Position numbers and translations under genes: made by a program. The notes beneath the pieces were generated by a model. That model was given only the letters and a program-made list of their open reading frames with translations, did no database searches and was not told the DNA's origin. From positions 1 through 55,677 of IMG/VR virus record IMGVR_UViG_3300008954_000068: a stretch of 55,677 bases of DNA. One strand, written 5' to 3'. This document shows, one piece after another, positions 6,791 to 16,312 of the stretch. Source of the stretch: a virus. Within the stretch, counting starts at the first letter, position 1. Each line of letters opens with the position of its first letter.

Positions 6791-7933
6791 GCCGACGAGG
6801 TTTACTACCATGTCACTCGAACAGCGAATCTCCCGAAGATCGCAGAGCGCGGCATTGTAGGGATGCAACCCACAAACTTCGTCAACCCCTCGGGCCAAAG
6901 GCTCGGGGAGCTTGGTAAGATTTACGCCTTTTCTGACTATAAGGATGCTGTCCAGTTTGCCTCTGAAATGGACTGGCAGGCACACGGGGACCTGGGTACG
7001 GGGAAGGTCTCCATCATTGCTCACAAACCCGGGGCCCCTGGCGGCAACCCCTGGGAGACAGATCCCGATACTCAGCTTTTCCAGAAGAGTGGGTTGAGGG
7101 CACAACGCCGCGTCCCTATCGAAGATATCCTCGGGGCGGAACCCGTCGATATGAGCCTTATCAAGAACCTTTCGGAGGGGGGAGGTTCAATCGATCCCCC
7201 CACTACAAGACTCCAACCCCTGATAAAGGGAGTAGCTGTGCCTGATGAAAAAGACCTGATCGATAAGCTGGATCACGCTCTGACAGGTATGCTGTCTGGT
7301 TGGGACGAACCGGCACTCTACGGTGATGTTGGTGTCGAAGATGATGCAGCAGTCGGCTACTTCGATGAGGCTTTCGATCAGGCGCACGATCCCAACATAA
7401 ATCCCAGACACCGTCTATCTATGGGGGGCTGGTCCGATAGGGACATTGACGATCTCGCAGAAGCTTTCGGTGGAGAGCAAGAACTGAACGAGGCTCTTGA
7501 AAATCGCTATGAACAACGAAGAGAGAAAGTAAGAGATTTCAGCCCCGAAGGAACTCGGAAAGCCCGAGAACGGGCAGCCAGGGAAGCAGGCAAAGCGTTG
7601 AAGTTTGGAAGAAAGGCCGGGCTCAAGGCCATCCCACTCGCTGGTCTTGCAGCGGAGTTCGCTGACATCCCCGAGGCAGAAGCCGGGACGATGGGTTCGG
7701 AGTTTGAGAGTGCCCCCGAGGCAAGAGCCAGGCAACAGCGGGACATTGAATCTGAAGAGTTCCTGGCCGAGCAGCCAGGATATGAGCCGGAGGGAACTCC
7801 TCCAGCCTGGGCAGACCCCGAATGGGAAAGGCAGCGGCGGTTTGGCGACGAGCCTGAAGAAGAAGCGGACTACTCCCCAGAAGGAACTCGGAAGAGTCGA
7901 GATGCAGCGGCCAAGAAGGCCATGGAGAAGTAG
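6788..7933 (+). CDS. ADP-ribosyltransferase-like virion-region protein, 381 aa, apparent fusion
   Basis: The N-terminal ~120 residues look like an ART-fold domain: YYHVTRTANLPKIAERGI (His and Arg near residues 7-10), then KIYAFSDYKDAVQFA, then a late motif RRVPIEDILGAE. This is the pattern of DarT-like and phage polyvalent ART domains. After residue 150 comes an acidic helical region, then two copies of a SPEGTRK(A/S)R motif (about 252 and at the C-terminus, ending AAAKKAMEK). The junction at 7231-7240 matches the stop-start linker of the two preceding genes, here read through in frame, and a GTG at 7238 keeps an AAAGGGAG ribosome site. Activity is inferred from the pattern alone. Confidence 0.75.
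   Translation: MADEVYYHVTRTANLPKIAERGIVGMQPTNFVNPSGQRLGELGKIYAFSDYKDAVQFASEMDWQAHGDLGTGKVSIIAHKPGAPGGNPWETDPDTQLFQKSGLRAQRRVPIEDILGAEPVDMSLIKNLSEGGGSIDPPTTRLQPLIKGVAVPDEKDLIDKLDHALTGMLSGWDEPALYGDVGVEDDAAVGYFDEAFDQAHDPNINPRHRLSMGGWSDRDIDDLAEAFGGEQELNEALENRYEQRREKVRDFSPEGTRKARERAAREAGKALKFGRKAGLKAIPLAGLAAEFADIPEAEAGTMGSEFESAPEARARQQRDIESEEFLAEQPGYEPEGTPPAWADPEWERQRRFGDEPEEEADYSPEGTRKSRDAAAKKAMEK
7238..7933 (+). other. Probable internal translation start giving a 231-aa C-terminal product
   Basis: GTG at 7238 is in frame with the 381-residue gene and lies 5 bases after AAAGGGAG, in a sequence (AGTAGCTGTG) identical to the true start sites at 6258 and 6788. A separate short product, from residue 151 to the end, is therefore likely besides the full-length protein. 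Confidence 0.5.
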
Positions 7934-7978
7934 CCTTGAGAGCGCCCCTATATATAACTGTCCTATTCCACTGAACGC

Positions 7979-9706
7979 ATGAGCAGTAAACCCGGTCCAA
8001 ACCAAGCAGCCCAGGCAAAGCGGCTGTTGAACACGCTGCGCTCTCCGGCGCATGCGCTACCTGCCTTTGGGCAAGTGCATGATCAGGAGACGGCGAGATT
8101 CGTACCCTACCGGGCCCAGGCGATCACCAACGCTCTACAGCCGACCATCCTCGACTACATGAGCAATCCGCCCAGGCTCCCAACGGGGGAAACACAGTTC
8201 CTTACTCTCCTGGGCTATCGACAGGGCGGGAAGTCCCTGTCGGTCGAGTACGCTGCGTACTGCAAGGCGGCCTACATCCCGGGCTGGGATCATGTGGCGA
8301 TTGCGGATAACAGGGACCGCGCCGAGTACCTGCACAAGAGAGTTCACCATCTACACCAGCGTTGGCCAGAACAGCTTCGCTCCAAGACACTTCCCACGAG
8401 GGAGAGTCGCCAGCTTACGTTCGACCCAAGCCAAGGCGGCAAGATGCGTATCTTGTCTGCGGAAGCCGGAGCGGTGGGTGTTGGTCAGTCTCCTGATTCT
8501 TTCCACGCAAGCGAATGCCATCTCTGGTCTGATTTCAATGGGTCGATGTTCCTCATCAACCCGTCGCTCATCAACCGGCGGGAGGCGCTCGTCGTCTTCG
8601 AGGCGACTCCTTGGGAGAGGAACTGCGCGTGGCATGAGCATTACTTGATGGCCAAAGCGGGGGACGGGCGGCACGTCGCTCACTTCTTCCCCTTCTGGGA
8701 TGGGCTGCTAAATCAGCGCCCCTGGCCCAAAGAGTGGACGCTGGAGAACGAGGAGGTTGACCTCCTGAATCGCTACGGCTCTTCTGGGCTTACCAAGGAG
8801 AACCTTGCGTTCCGCAGGTTGTTGATGAACTCCGACCCGGAGATTCGACGCCATCCCGAGATGTTCCCGGTGATGTACCCGTTCGATGATGTGTCCTGTT
8901 GGACATCGGCTTCCGCTGGAGCCATCCCCCAACACGCGTTGGAGAAGCACACGAAGGCTCACCTTATTCCTTGGGCTGGGCCTCTGGGCATCTACGAGGA
9001 GCCCCAACCCGAGGCGATTTACGCCATCGGAGTTGACCCGAGTGGATATGCTGCCCGAGACCATGCGGCGTTCCATGTCTTCAAGTGCTGGCGGGATGAT
9101 TGGACGCAGGTGGCGACGTTCGCCGCTCACATCGACCCCTTGAAGTTCACGGACCAAGTTGAGAAGATTGGGATGCGCTACAACAAGGCGCTGGTTGTCG
9201 TGGAGTCCAACGGCGTCGGGCAAGCAGTGCTCTCGCTTTTGGTAGAGCGGGGTTACCCGAATCTCTACTATGAAGCCAAGTTCAAACCGGGCTTCACAAG
9301 CACCAGCAAAAGCCTCGATCAAGCAACAGGTTGGCTCATTGATGCGCTCCTTGATGACCTTACTCTCCACGACAAGGATACGGTCGAGCAGCTTCAAAGC
9401 TATAAGAACGACAAACGCACCGAGGAGTCAGCCAACGCGGAGATTCTCCGTCGTGGGCCAAATACGCGCAGACGTGAGCGTCATCACTGGGATAAGGTCT
9501 CCGCGCTCATCATGGCTACGGTCGCTGCCCGGGCTGTCCCCTGCCGGGAGCGCCCAGGGGCAGAGCCGAAGTCAGACAACCTCATCATGTTCACAGGTAT
9601 GAGTTACGATGAGCAAGAGCAGTACAGGAAGAAGGTCACCACTGACCGGAAACCTGCACGCTCATCTCGGGCTAAGTACCGATCTATCCGACGGAGGAAG
9701 AGATAA
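7979..9706 (+). CDS. terL: Terminase large subunit, 575 aa
   Basis: The packaging motor ATPase and genome-cleaving nuclease. Its Walker A-like loop is GYRQGGKS (79-86) and the Walker B region is SFHASECHLW (174-183), with the acidic residue E179. The RNase H-like nuclease carries GVDPSG (Asp near 353), VVVESNG (Glu near 409) and HHWDKVSAL (Asp near 504). Length is normal for the family. ATG at 7979 has a weak ribosome site and a 45-base gap before it. The basic C-terminus (SSRAKYRSIRRRKR) may contact DNA or the portal. The stop overlaps the next ATG. Confidence 0.95.
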   Translation: MSSKPGPNQAAQAKRLLNTLRSPAHALPAFGQVHDQETARFVPYRAQAITNALQPTILDYMSNPPRLPTGETQFLTLLGYRQGGKSLSVEYAAYCKAAYIPGWDHVAIADNRDRAEYLHKRVHHLHQRWPEQLRSKTLPTRESRQLTFDPSQGGKMRILSAEAGAVGVGQSPDSFHASECHLWSDFNGSMFLINPSLINRREALVVFEATPWERNCAWHEHYLMAKAGDGRHVAHFFPFWDGLLNQRPWPKEWTLENEEVDLLNRYGSSGLTKENLAFRRLLMNSDPEIRRHPEMFPVMYPFDDVSCWTSASAGAIPQHALEKHTKAHLIPWAGPLGIYEEPQPEAIYAIGVDPSGYAARDHAAFHVFKCWRDDWTQVATFAAHIDPLKFTDQVEKIGMRYNKALVVVESNGVGQAVLSLLVERGYPNLYYEAKFKPGFTSTSKSLDQATGWLIDALLDDLTLHDKDTVEQLQSYKNDKRTEESANAEILRRGPNTRRRERHHWDKVSALIMATVAARAVPCRERPGAEPKSDNLIMFTGMSYDEQEQYRKKVTTDRKPARSSRAKYRSIRRRKR

Positions 9707-9966
9707 TGTCTATTACGGCCGCAGCAGCAGTAGCGTCCCCGATTATAAAGAAGGCAGCGATTTCTGCTGTGGGTTCTCTACTAAGCAAGCAGGGGAAAGG
9801 GGGAGAGGACGGGAAGGGGAAGGAGAACGTCGCCGCCCAAGAGATTGCCCAGAATGAGCAAGCCAAGCTCGCCGCTCGGTCCAAGCCTCCCTCGGATGAG
9901 GAAGTCCGCCAGCGGATGCAGAAGTCTCTGGCCCAGTCAGCTCAAAACCTGCAGAAGGCATACTAA
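9706..9966 (+). CDS. Hypothetical protein, 86 aa
   Basis: Begins at ATG 9706, overlapping the terminase stop (TAATG), with GGAGGAAG upstream. It has an Ala-rich hydrophobic N-terminus (residues 1-25), a Gly/Lys linker and a Gln-rich C-terminal helix (EEVRQRMQKSLAQSAQNLQK). It resembles a small internal head or head-completion protein only in general character. Coupled to both neighbours. Confidence 0.7.
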   Translation: MSITAAAAVASPIIKKAAISAVGSLLSKQGKGGEDGKGKENVAAQEIAQNEQAKLAARSKPPSDEEVRQRMQKSLAQSAQNLQKAY

Positions 9967-10184
9967 TGAGCCAGCTTACTCTCCCTATGTTCGACCCCAT
10001 CAAAGTTGGGATAACGGCCCACGCAGATGGGAAGCACAAGTTCGCCATCGAGCGCGTCCCGGGCCAAGATGCGATGCTCGTCAGACGCGACCACGGAGAG
10101 AGCATCACCATTCCTATGAGCATGCTCGCTCAGGGCAAGACTATCGCAGAGGCGTACGAGGAGCTTATCGGTGGCGAAGGTTGA
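9966..10184 (+). CDS. Hypothetical protein, 72 aa
   Basis: A small, mostly beta-patterned protein (KFAIERVPGQDAMLVRRDHG) with a C-terminal helix (GKTIAEAYEELIGGEG). ATG overlaps the preceding stop, and the 3' end overlaps the next gene by 14 bases. No family recognised. It may assist the neighbouring ART-like protein or portal assembly; nothing shows which. Confidence 0.65.
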   Translation: MSQLTLPMFDPIKVGITAHADGKHKFAIERVPGQDAMLVRRDHGESITIPMSMLAQGKTIAEAYEELIGGEG

Positions 10185-13100
10185 CACCAGCCGCCGTGAC
10201 CAACGGCAAGACGCGGCTAAGCAGGCCATTCTCAAAGACCTCCTAAAACAGAGGCTTGTAGAACTTGCCGAGGCTGGGTTCGTCATCTCTATTGGCGGGG
10301 CGGCCTACAATCGTCTCCTCCAATCCCTGGGCGAGGCCGCCGAGATGGGGGGTGTTGATGTAGAAGCTCTCCTTCGTGACCCAAAGCTGATGCAGGACTT
10401 CAGCACCGCACACATCGCAGGGAACTGGGAGCAGATGGAGAAGAACTGGCTTCGGGCTCAACTCCGTAAAGGAGTCTTCAAGCAGAGCCCCGAGTCTGCC
10501 AGTAAGTTTCAGATGAAGATCAAGATGGGGCTAATCAATGATGGCCGCCACAAGCTCCAAGAGCAGCTTGAAGAGAGAGGAGAAGAGAAGCCCAACCTTC
10601 GAGAGGCTCGCCAGGAGTTCTTCCTCGGGCGAAAGCAAGTACGCCAGTGGCATGACGTAATCGCATCAGTAACCGCCCTGGACGCTACGGATTCGGCTAC
10701 TTGGATGGCCCTTGAGGAAGCGGCGGACTCATACCGGCATGAGGAAGGGGCTAAGATCCTCAACAATCGAATCCGGTATCTCAAGCCCCCAGACATGCCT
10801 GAAGGATTGTGGAAAGAGCTTCTTGAAGCCAAAGCGGGGCAGCTTTTCCATTTGATGGAAGACCCTCTTGAACTCCTCACGGAGGAAGACAAGACCAACC
10901 TCCGGCTTCAGACTCGGGCTGCCCAGGAGTGGGGGAGGGCACTCAAAGTTGCGGAAGGGACATCACCGGGGGGGATGAGCCCAAGGCTCCAACGCTACTC
11001 CGAGCAGCAGCAACGACTTTCGCAGATGGAGACGGGACCGGGCCGGGGTGGGGGCCAACTGCTACCAGGGGAAATGGCATTCAATCCAGCCATCTCCACT
11101 CGACCCAGCGTGCGAGCCTCTCAGTTTATCCCTGAATACTACAACGCCATTCGAGGGAGAGGAATCACCGAGGCTTGGCGGAACAACGTAGACCCCGAGT
11201 TTCTCAAGAAGCTTCAGTTTGTGCATTGGACCCGTGACCCCGAAGAGATCGCAGACGCCATGTCGGGGAAGCCGGACTTTGTCGGGGGGGGATGGGATGC
11301 AGAAGTTCCATACGGCGCTCGACTCGAAGATGATATCTCCGCTCATGCTTATCTGAAAGAAGGCCCAGAAGGCTTCGGAGGACCGAGATTCCATTCGGGC
11401 ATAAGAGCAGTAGGACTTGTTCTTGAAGGGGATGTAAACTTCATTGGGAACTTTGATATCTATTCAGCCCCCACACAGGGGCTGGGGCCCCTCGGTGAAG
11501 AGCATCACCCAGCACTACGGCCCGCTACCAGCCGCAAAACTGGGATACCCATGGGGCAGCGTAGATGGGTAAGCACACACCCCACCAGTGCCGAACAGTT
11601 TGGGCATTCTCCCATCCTACCAGTGCTGGATAAGGAGACGTTCCTGACGACCGAGCAGAAGGCGGGGGAAGTCGGAGGTAAAAAAGCATCATCCGCAGGG
11701 AAGGTCAACGAGGCCCTCCTGGGCAACACCGAAGTCGTTGGAGTCGTGATTCCACACGAGGAGATTCGAGAATACTACGACCAGAACTTTTCCCAACGAG
11801 GGACCGCTCGGACCATGGCCCAGGAGGCGGCGCAGGTAGCGGAGCGATTTCAAGTTCCACTCCTCGGGCTCGATAAGAAACCCCTCCCCCCTGTCGAAGT
11901 GTGGCTTCCTACTGACACTCCTGCTGACAAGCTTGCGGTCAAGTTGGTGCAGTCTCTTCAACGGCGGGTGCAGGCACCGGTTGCCGCCCTGGAAGCTAAA
12001 AAGTCGAAGAAAGAGATTGAAGAAGCCTTGAAGGCAGCCCACTTGCAGCAGGATTATCGGACTGTAGCACGACTCGCTGCGCCCATCTCCGGAAAGGCAG
12101 ACGCCGCTATACTCAACTCTCCAGCTTTTCGAGGAGCATGGGAGAACGCGATTCGGGAGAAGGAAGACTATTTCCGGGCGAGGAAGGTCTACTTCCCTGA
12201 CTATTGGGATGGGGAACAGTGGGCGGGCCACGTCAAAGCCGCGTATGCGGCTCATGGGGACCCGGCGGCCCTGCTGACCGACATTCTTGAGATTCCAGTT
12301 GTGGCGGGCTGGGAGACGTGGGATGAGAAAGTCCCGGAGCGTTCGATCAAATACAACAGGACGCTCTACGGCTTCCTCAAGAATCTCCAGCCTCTCCGAA
12401 ACGAGATTGATCTTCCCGCGCATCCCCAAAAAGAGTTCGCTTCAGCGATTGCTTGGGATAATGCGATTGAGGATGTTCACACCATCCCCAAGATAGCGGC
12501 AGACACATCCCGTCTCTGGAAAGACCGGCAACGCAGTATCTTGCGTATTCTTGAAAGGGCGGTCTTTATCCAAGAAAACTTTGATTGGATCAAAGTGGGA
12601 AACGCTGGCGCTTCCACCGAGTTTCCCTTTCCCGAATCTCTCAAATATGCGAGTAGATATGCGATCCCCGGAGCAGAGGAGCATGGCCCAATCGTCCGTG
12701 GGATTCAACAGTATTGGAGTAAGCGGGACAACGCCGTCAAGCATATCGCAGACAAGATTGGGGACAAGCCAACTGGCCTTGTCAAACAGGCTCCCGCAAA
12801 GGTAGTTCCCCAAACCAAGGCTGCGCCTCAAACCCCTCGGGCTAAGGCCGCGCTTCCAGCGCCGGAGCCCACCCCGGGCAAGCCACCCCCGAAGGGTGTT
12901 GATCCTGTTGGGCGTTGGTTGAAAGAGGTTCCTGTAAAAGCCCAGGCGGGGACTGCCTATGAAGCGATCAAGGCGAAGTCACCTGAAATGCTCCGCGCCC
13001 CGGATGTTGCAAAGGCCGTTCGAGATGGGGATCGGCTGATGGAGGCCGCGAGGGCAGCCGAGGACGCCGGCAATCTCCCTCGGGCTAAGCAGTTGCGCCT

Positions 13101-13566
13101 CACAGCGGAGCGCCAGTTCCTTTCATTGGAACGCCTCGCCAAAGTGCGGGGGGGCATACGAACTGCGGGAAAAGTTCTCAACTATGCGACCCTCCCGATT
13201 GTCGCCCTCGAAGCTTATGGTATGACCAAGCAAGCAGTGGAGGAGGGGCCAGGAGCAGTTGCGCGTCAAGTTGCAGAGGGAGCAGAAGAAACTGGCCGCG
13301 CTATTGGCCGGGTTCTTCTGCCCAAGGCGGCCGAAGAGGCGCTTGGTCTTGACGAGCCGGGCACACTCCGGAAGGAGCGGGGCCGCGAGGCGATGGAGCA
13401 GATTCAAGCGGAAATCCAAACCCAAGCGCCGGACGAAGAGGCTGTGGAGTTCTTTGAGCAAGATTCCCAGCAGCCCATCCAGAGCGGATGGGGATACTTG
13501 GGAGCAAGTGATCCATTGCACAAGCAACGCCAAGATGCCATTAGGAAGGCAATGGCTAAGGAATAA
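10171..13566 (+). CDS. Large polyvalent-type protein with an ART-like domain, 1131 aa
   Basis: GTG start at 10171 with GAGGAG upstream. Residues 1-330 are helical and charged. A domain from about 349 has FVHWTRDPEEIADAM, a long acidic/glycine loop and a late motif VVGVVIPHEEIREYY (near 525), the layout of an ART-fold domain. The centre (550-900) is mixed. A Pro/Ala/Lys linker (about 870-915) precedes helices, and the C-terminus KQRQDAIRKAMAKE resembles the shared basic motif. It lies directly before the portal gene, where phages often place MuF-type proteins ejected with DNA. Large size, domain mix and position suggest a virion-delivered effector; the activity is inferred. Confidence 0.75.
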   Translation: MAKVDTSRRDQRQDAAKQAILKDLLKQRLVELAEAGFVISIGGAAYNRLLQSLGEAAEMGGVDVEALLRDPKLMQDFSTAHIAGNWEQMEKNWLRAQLRKGVFKQSPESASKFQMKIKMGLINDGRHKLQEQLEERGEEKPNLREARQEFFLGRKQVRQWHDVIASVTALDATDSATWMALEEAADSYRHEEGAKILNNRIRYLKPPDMPEGLWKELLEAKAGQLFHLMEDPLELLTEEDKTNLRLQTRAAQEWGRALKVAEGTSPGGMSPRLQRYSEQQQRLSQMETGPGRGGGQLLPGEMAFNPAISTRPSVRASQFIPEYYNAIRGRGITEAWRNNVDPEFLKKLQFVHWTRDPEEIADAMSGKPDFVGGGWDAEVPYGARLEDDISAHAYLKEGPEGFGGPRFHSGIRAVGLVLEGDVNFIGNFDIYSAPTQGLGPLGEEHHPALRPATSRKTGIPMGQRRWVSTHPTSAEQFGHSPILPVLDKETFLTTEQKAGEVGGKKASSAGKVNEALLGNTEVVGVVIPHEEIREYYDQNFSQRGTARTMAQEAAQVAERFQVPLLGLDKKPLPPVEVWLPTDTPADKLAVKLVQSLQRRVQAPVAALEAKKSKKEIEEALKAAHLQQDYRTVARLAAPISGKADAAILNSPAFRGAWENAIREKEDYFRARKVYFPDYWDGEQWAGHVKAAYAAHGDPAALLTDILEIPVVAGWETWDEKVPERSIKYNRTLYGFLKNLQPLRNEIDLPAHPQKEFASAIAWDNAIEDVHTIPKIAADTSRLWKDRQRSILRILERAVFIQENFDWIKVGNAGASTEFPFPESLKYASRYAIPGAEEHGPIVRGIQQYWSKRDNAVKHIADKIGDKPTGLVKQAPAKVVPQTKAAPQTPRAKAALPAPEPTPGKPPPKGVDPVGRWLKEVPVKAQAGTAYEAIKAKSPEMLRAPDVAKAVRDGDRLMEAARAAEDAGNLPRAKQLRLTAERQFLSLERLAKVRGGIRTAGKVLNYATLPIVALEAYGMTKQAVEEGPGAVARQVAEGAEETGRAIGRVLLPKAAEEALGLDEPGTLRKERGREAMEQIQAEIQTQAPDEEAVEFFEQDSQQPIQSGWGYLGASDPLHKQRQDAIRKAMAKE

Positions 13567-15410
13567 TGATGCTCGACAAGAAGCAAGTCAAAGGTCTCAT
13601 CGAGACTCACAAGGGCAAAGCCCAAATCGACCAGCGGGAGTGGGACCGCCTCCGGGCTTGGTACACCAGCGATGCGGGGCAGCTTGCCAGCGATATGCCC
13701 CAAGGCTCGGGCGGGCTTCTCTACGAAGAGGATGACCTCTCGTTGGAGACGAACTATCCGTATGCGTTCGTCGATACGATGGTCGCAAACATCTCTCCGG
13801 CCAACCCGGAAGTAACAGTCAACGCCCGACGGCGGGAACTCCACGAAGCGGCGAAGTACCGCGAAGCCCTCATCAATGACACGCTCCGTCGGACAAGCGG
13901 ACATCGTGTCATCTGGCGAGCAGCGACGATGGCTTCCATTTATCCTCGGGCCTTCGTCAAGTCGGTCTGGAACTTCCGCCGTCGGGCACCTGACTTCCTC
14001 AACATCGACCCGCGCTACGTCTGGTTTGATATGAGCGCCCTGCGTTGGGAAGACATTCGGTATCTCATCGAGGTGACCGTTCTCACCCAGGCTGATTTCG
14101 AGGAGCGGATGACGCCCGACGCGAAGGGCGAGACGATGTACAACCCTGTTGTAGGCGAAAAGGCCGACTTCGGGTCATACCCCGAATGGCTCCGGGACCG
14201 TCAGCAGGACCGTTCGTTGGTCAACACCGCGAGCCGGGACGTGTTTGAGTGGGTCACGGTCTACGAGGTTTACGACTTCTCGGGCGAGGGCCGGTACTAC
14301 CACTACCTGGAAGACCAGGATGAACCGTTGTTTGAGGGCGAGCTTCCGTACCGTTTCGTGCGGAATCCTTTCACGATGCTCGCCTTCAATGATAACCTGG
14401 GCGATATCGGTGGCCTCTCGGACGTGAAGCTTATCAAGCCTGTGCTTGAGCGCCTGAACGAGTTGGATACGCTGATGCTCTGGTTTGCCCAAACGGCAAT
14501 CCCGGTCACGCTTCTCAACACTGGGCTGGTGGACAACCCCGAGCACATCCGCTCGCAGTTCCGAGACGCCACCAACCCGGGCTCCATTGTCGAAGTCAGT
14601 GGGAAGGCGAACGCCTCAATCGGGGACATTATCGGGCACACACAGACGCCCAGCCTCTCTCCGGAGTTCATCGCCAGCCGGGATCGCTGTATTCAAATCA
14701 TCGAGTTCATCCTGGGCATTCCACAGTACAGCCGTGGGGTGGTCGGTGTGACGGATGTTGCAACCGAGGTTGCCTTGGCGGACACGGCGACCCGGACAAG
14801 AAATGGTCGTCGGATGAAGGAAATCTACGACTTGGTTTCCTGGCAGTCCAAGGCTATCACCGGGCTCTACGAAGAGTTCCTCTCGGAAGAGGAAGTGCTT
14901 CCCATCCGTCTTCTGGGCTCGCTTGAGTCTCTTGAGGTCACCCGGGCATCAATGATGGCGCGTGAAGTTCTGTCTGCCCGAGGGGAGGAACCCCTTGAGT
15001 ACGACTACGAGGCGGTGCCCTACTCTCCGACGGAGAACAATCGACTCGTACAGCTTCGCAACTTGAGCCAGTTTTTTCCTTTGCTCCAAGAGAGCGCAGT
15101 TGTAGACCAGCAGCGTCTCACCAGGAAGTTGCTTGAACTGCTCCAGATGGATGATGTTCTCAAGAGCGACCAAGAGTTGGAGCAAGAGCAGATGATGGCC
15201 CAGGCCCAGATGGGCCAAGCTGCGCCGGGCATGGGCATGGCCCCGCCAATGCCCGAGGGGCTATCCGAAGAGGATACCCGAGCGACCGGGGCTCTTCCTC
15301 CGGGCACGGAAGTTCCGCTTCCGCCCAATGGAATCGGAGGGGCGGGTACTCCCATGCCGGGCTTCGGAGGCGCTCCGTTCAGTCTTCCAGAAGGGATCAA
15401 GGGGAAATAG
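13566..15410 (+). CDS. Portal protein, 614 aa
   Basis: The dodecameric head vertex through which DNA is packaged. Supporting features are size, place after the terminase and before scaffold and capsid genes, an N-terminal motif series (LETNYPYAFVDTMVANISPANP, read in part), a central wing region with VYEVYDFSGEG, long C-terminal helices, and a Met/Gln/Pro/Gly-rich tail (residues 535-610). ATGATG start overlaps the preceding stop. The tail is unusually low in complexity and might reach into the head interior. The family assignment rests on context and overall pattern. Confidence 0.85.
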   Translation: MMLDKKQVKGLIETHKGKAQIDQREWDRLRAWYTSDAGQLASDMPQGSGGLLYEEDDLSLETNYPYAFVDTMVANISPANPEVTVNARRRELHEAAKYREALINDTLRRTSGHRVIWRAATMASIYPRAFVKSVWNFRRRAPDFLNIDPRYVWFDMSALRWEDIRYLIEVTVLTQADFEERMTPDAKGETMYNPVVGEKADFGSYPEWLRDRQQDRSLVNTASRDVFEWVTVYEVYDFSGEGRYYHYLEDQDEPLFEGELPYRFVRNPFTMLAFNDNLGDIGGLSDVKLIKPVLERLNELDTLMLWFAQTAIPVTLLNTGLVDNPEHIRSQFRDATNPGSIVEVSGKANASIGDIIGHTQTPSLSPEFIASRDRCIQIIEFILGIPQYSRGVVGVTDVATEVALADTATRTRNGRRMKEIYDLVSWQSKAITGLYEEFLSEEEVLPIRLLGSLESLEVTRASMMAREVLSARGEEPLEYDYEAVPYSPTENNRLVQLRNLSQFFPLLQESAVVDQQRLTRKLLELLQMDDVLKSDQELEQEQMMAQAQMGQAAPGMGMAPPMPEGLSEEDTRATGALPPGTEVPLPPNGIGGAGTPMPGFGGAPFSLPEGIKGK

Positions 15411-15412
15411 TT

Positions 15413-15841
15413 ATGCCACTGTACGAAGGAGAGTGCCGACACGGCTGCGGGCGCTTCGAAGACGTGATGAAGGTCCACGAATACGAGTCCGATGGGCTCA
15501 TTTGCCCCGAATGTGGGCTCCAAGCGAAGGTAATCATCTCCGCAGTACCCACAGTTGGGCCTATGCCCTCCAAACCACTGGTCATCGACCAGATTGGGCA
15601 ATCATTCACCTCCAGGTCGGAGATGCGAAGGTATTTCGAGGGTCGTCCTGATCGGAAAATCGTAGACCCGAACGACTCTTCCTTCACTGCGTTCAAGGAT
15701 AATGCCCGCGCCCGGGCGGACGTGTCAGCGAAGCGCCTCGGATTCGATGATCACGAGGACCGAGGCCGTCGAGTGAAGGCTGAAACGGCAAAACATGAAA
15801 AAATCGCCCGTGGAGAGGGGAAGATTTTCAGCAATGCTTGA
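15413..15841 (+). CDS. FmdB-like zinc ribbon protein, 142 aa
   Basis: Begins MPLYEGECRHGCGRFEDVM and carries a second pair, CPEC, near residues 31-34. With the first pair (CRHGC) this makes the zinc ribbon of the FmdB-type family that phages often encode beside the portal gene. The rest is charged and helical (FKDNARARADVSAKRLGFD). ATG lies 2 bases after the portal stop. Role unknown; a head-assembly or DNA-contact role is possible. Confidence 0.75.
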   Translation: MPLYEGECRHGCGRFEDVMKVHEYESDGLICPECGLQAKVIISAVPTVGPMPSKPLVIDQIGQSFTSRSEMRRYFEGRPDRKIVDPNDSSFTAFKDNARARADVSAKRLGFDDHEDRGRRVKAETAKHEKIARGEGKIFSNA

Positions 15842-15886
15842 CGAGACAAGTGTACTTGGGTAGAACTTTTTCAGGGAGATACGCCA

Positions 15887-16312
15887 ATGGCCGACAAAAA
15901 CGACGACATGCCCTACGCCGAGGACGAAGAATCCGAAATGGAAGCGGAGTTTGAGGATGTAGGGGCAGCCGACGAGGCTATGGGCGAAGAAGCCGCTGAA
16001 ATGGGAGCCGAAGCCGCCGAAGAAGGCGAGATGGCTGCCGAAGAGGGCGAAATGCCCTACGAGGGTGGGGAAGAGGAAGCTCCGATGGAGTATGCCTCTT
16101 TGGATGAGGGTGTCATGGGCTTGATTGACACCTGGGCCCCTACAACCCCCGAAGGTGAGCAGTACAAGCAGGAACTCCAAGACTTGTACACGCAGTTTGA
16201 GGCTGGTGGAGAGGAGATGGGTGCAGAAGAGGGGATTCCTGCCGGGCTTCTTTCTGATATGCGCTCCGCTGCTGCTTCCCGCGCCTTCGGTGGTGGTGGA
16301 GAAGCACTTTGA
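15887..16312 (+). CDS. Very acidic protein with C-terminal shared motif, 141 aa
   Basis: Residues 1-75 are dominated by Glu, Ala, Gly and Met in loose repeats (GEEAAEMGAEAAEEGEMAAE). The C-terminus, SDMRSAAASRAFGGGGEAL, resembles the MR..AA..A motif of other head-region proteins. It lies directly before the scaffold-like gene, with whose TTG start its stop overlaps. An acidic assembly factor or protease-removed head component is plausible. No family recognised. Confidence 0.75.
   Translation: MADKNDDMPYAEDEESEMEAEFEDVGAADEAMGEEAAEMGAEAAEEGEMAAEEGEMPYEGGEEEAPMEYASLDEGVMGLIDTWAPTTPEGEQYKQELQDLYTQFEAGGEEMGAEEGIPAGLLSDMRSAAASRAFGGGGEAL

Noticed and set aside
7935-7970. TATATATAAC as a -10 box before terL
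   Set aside because: No -35 box lies at a workable distance, and the genes before it already read through.
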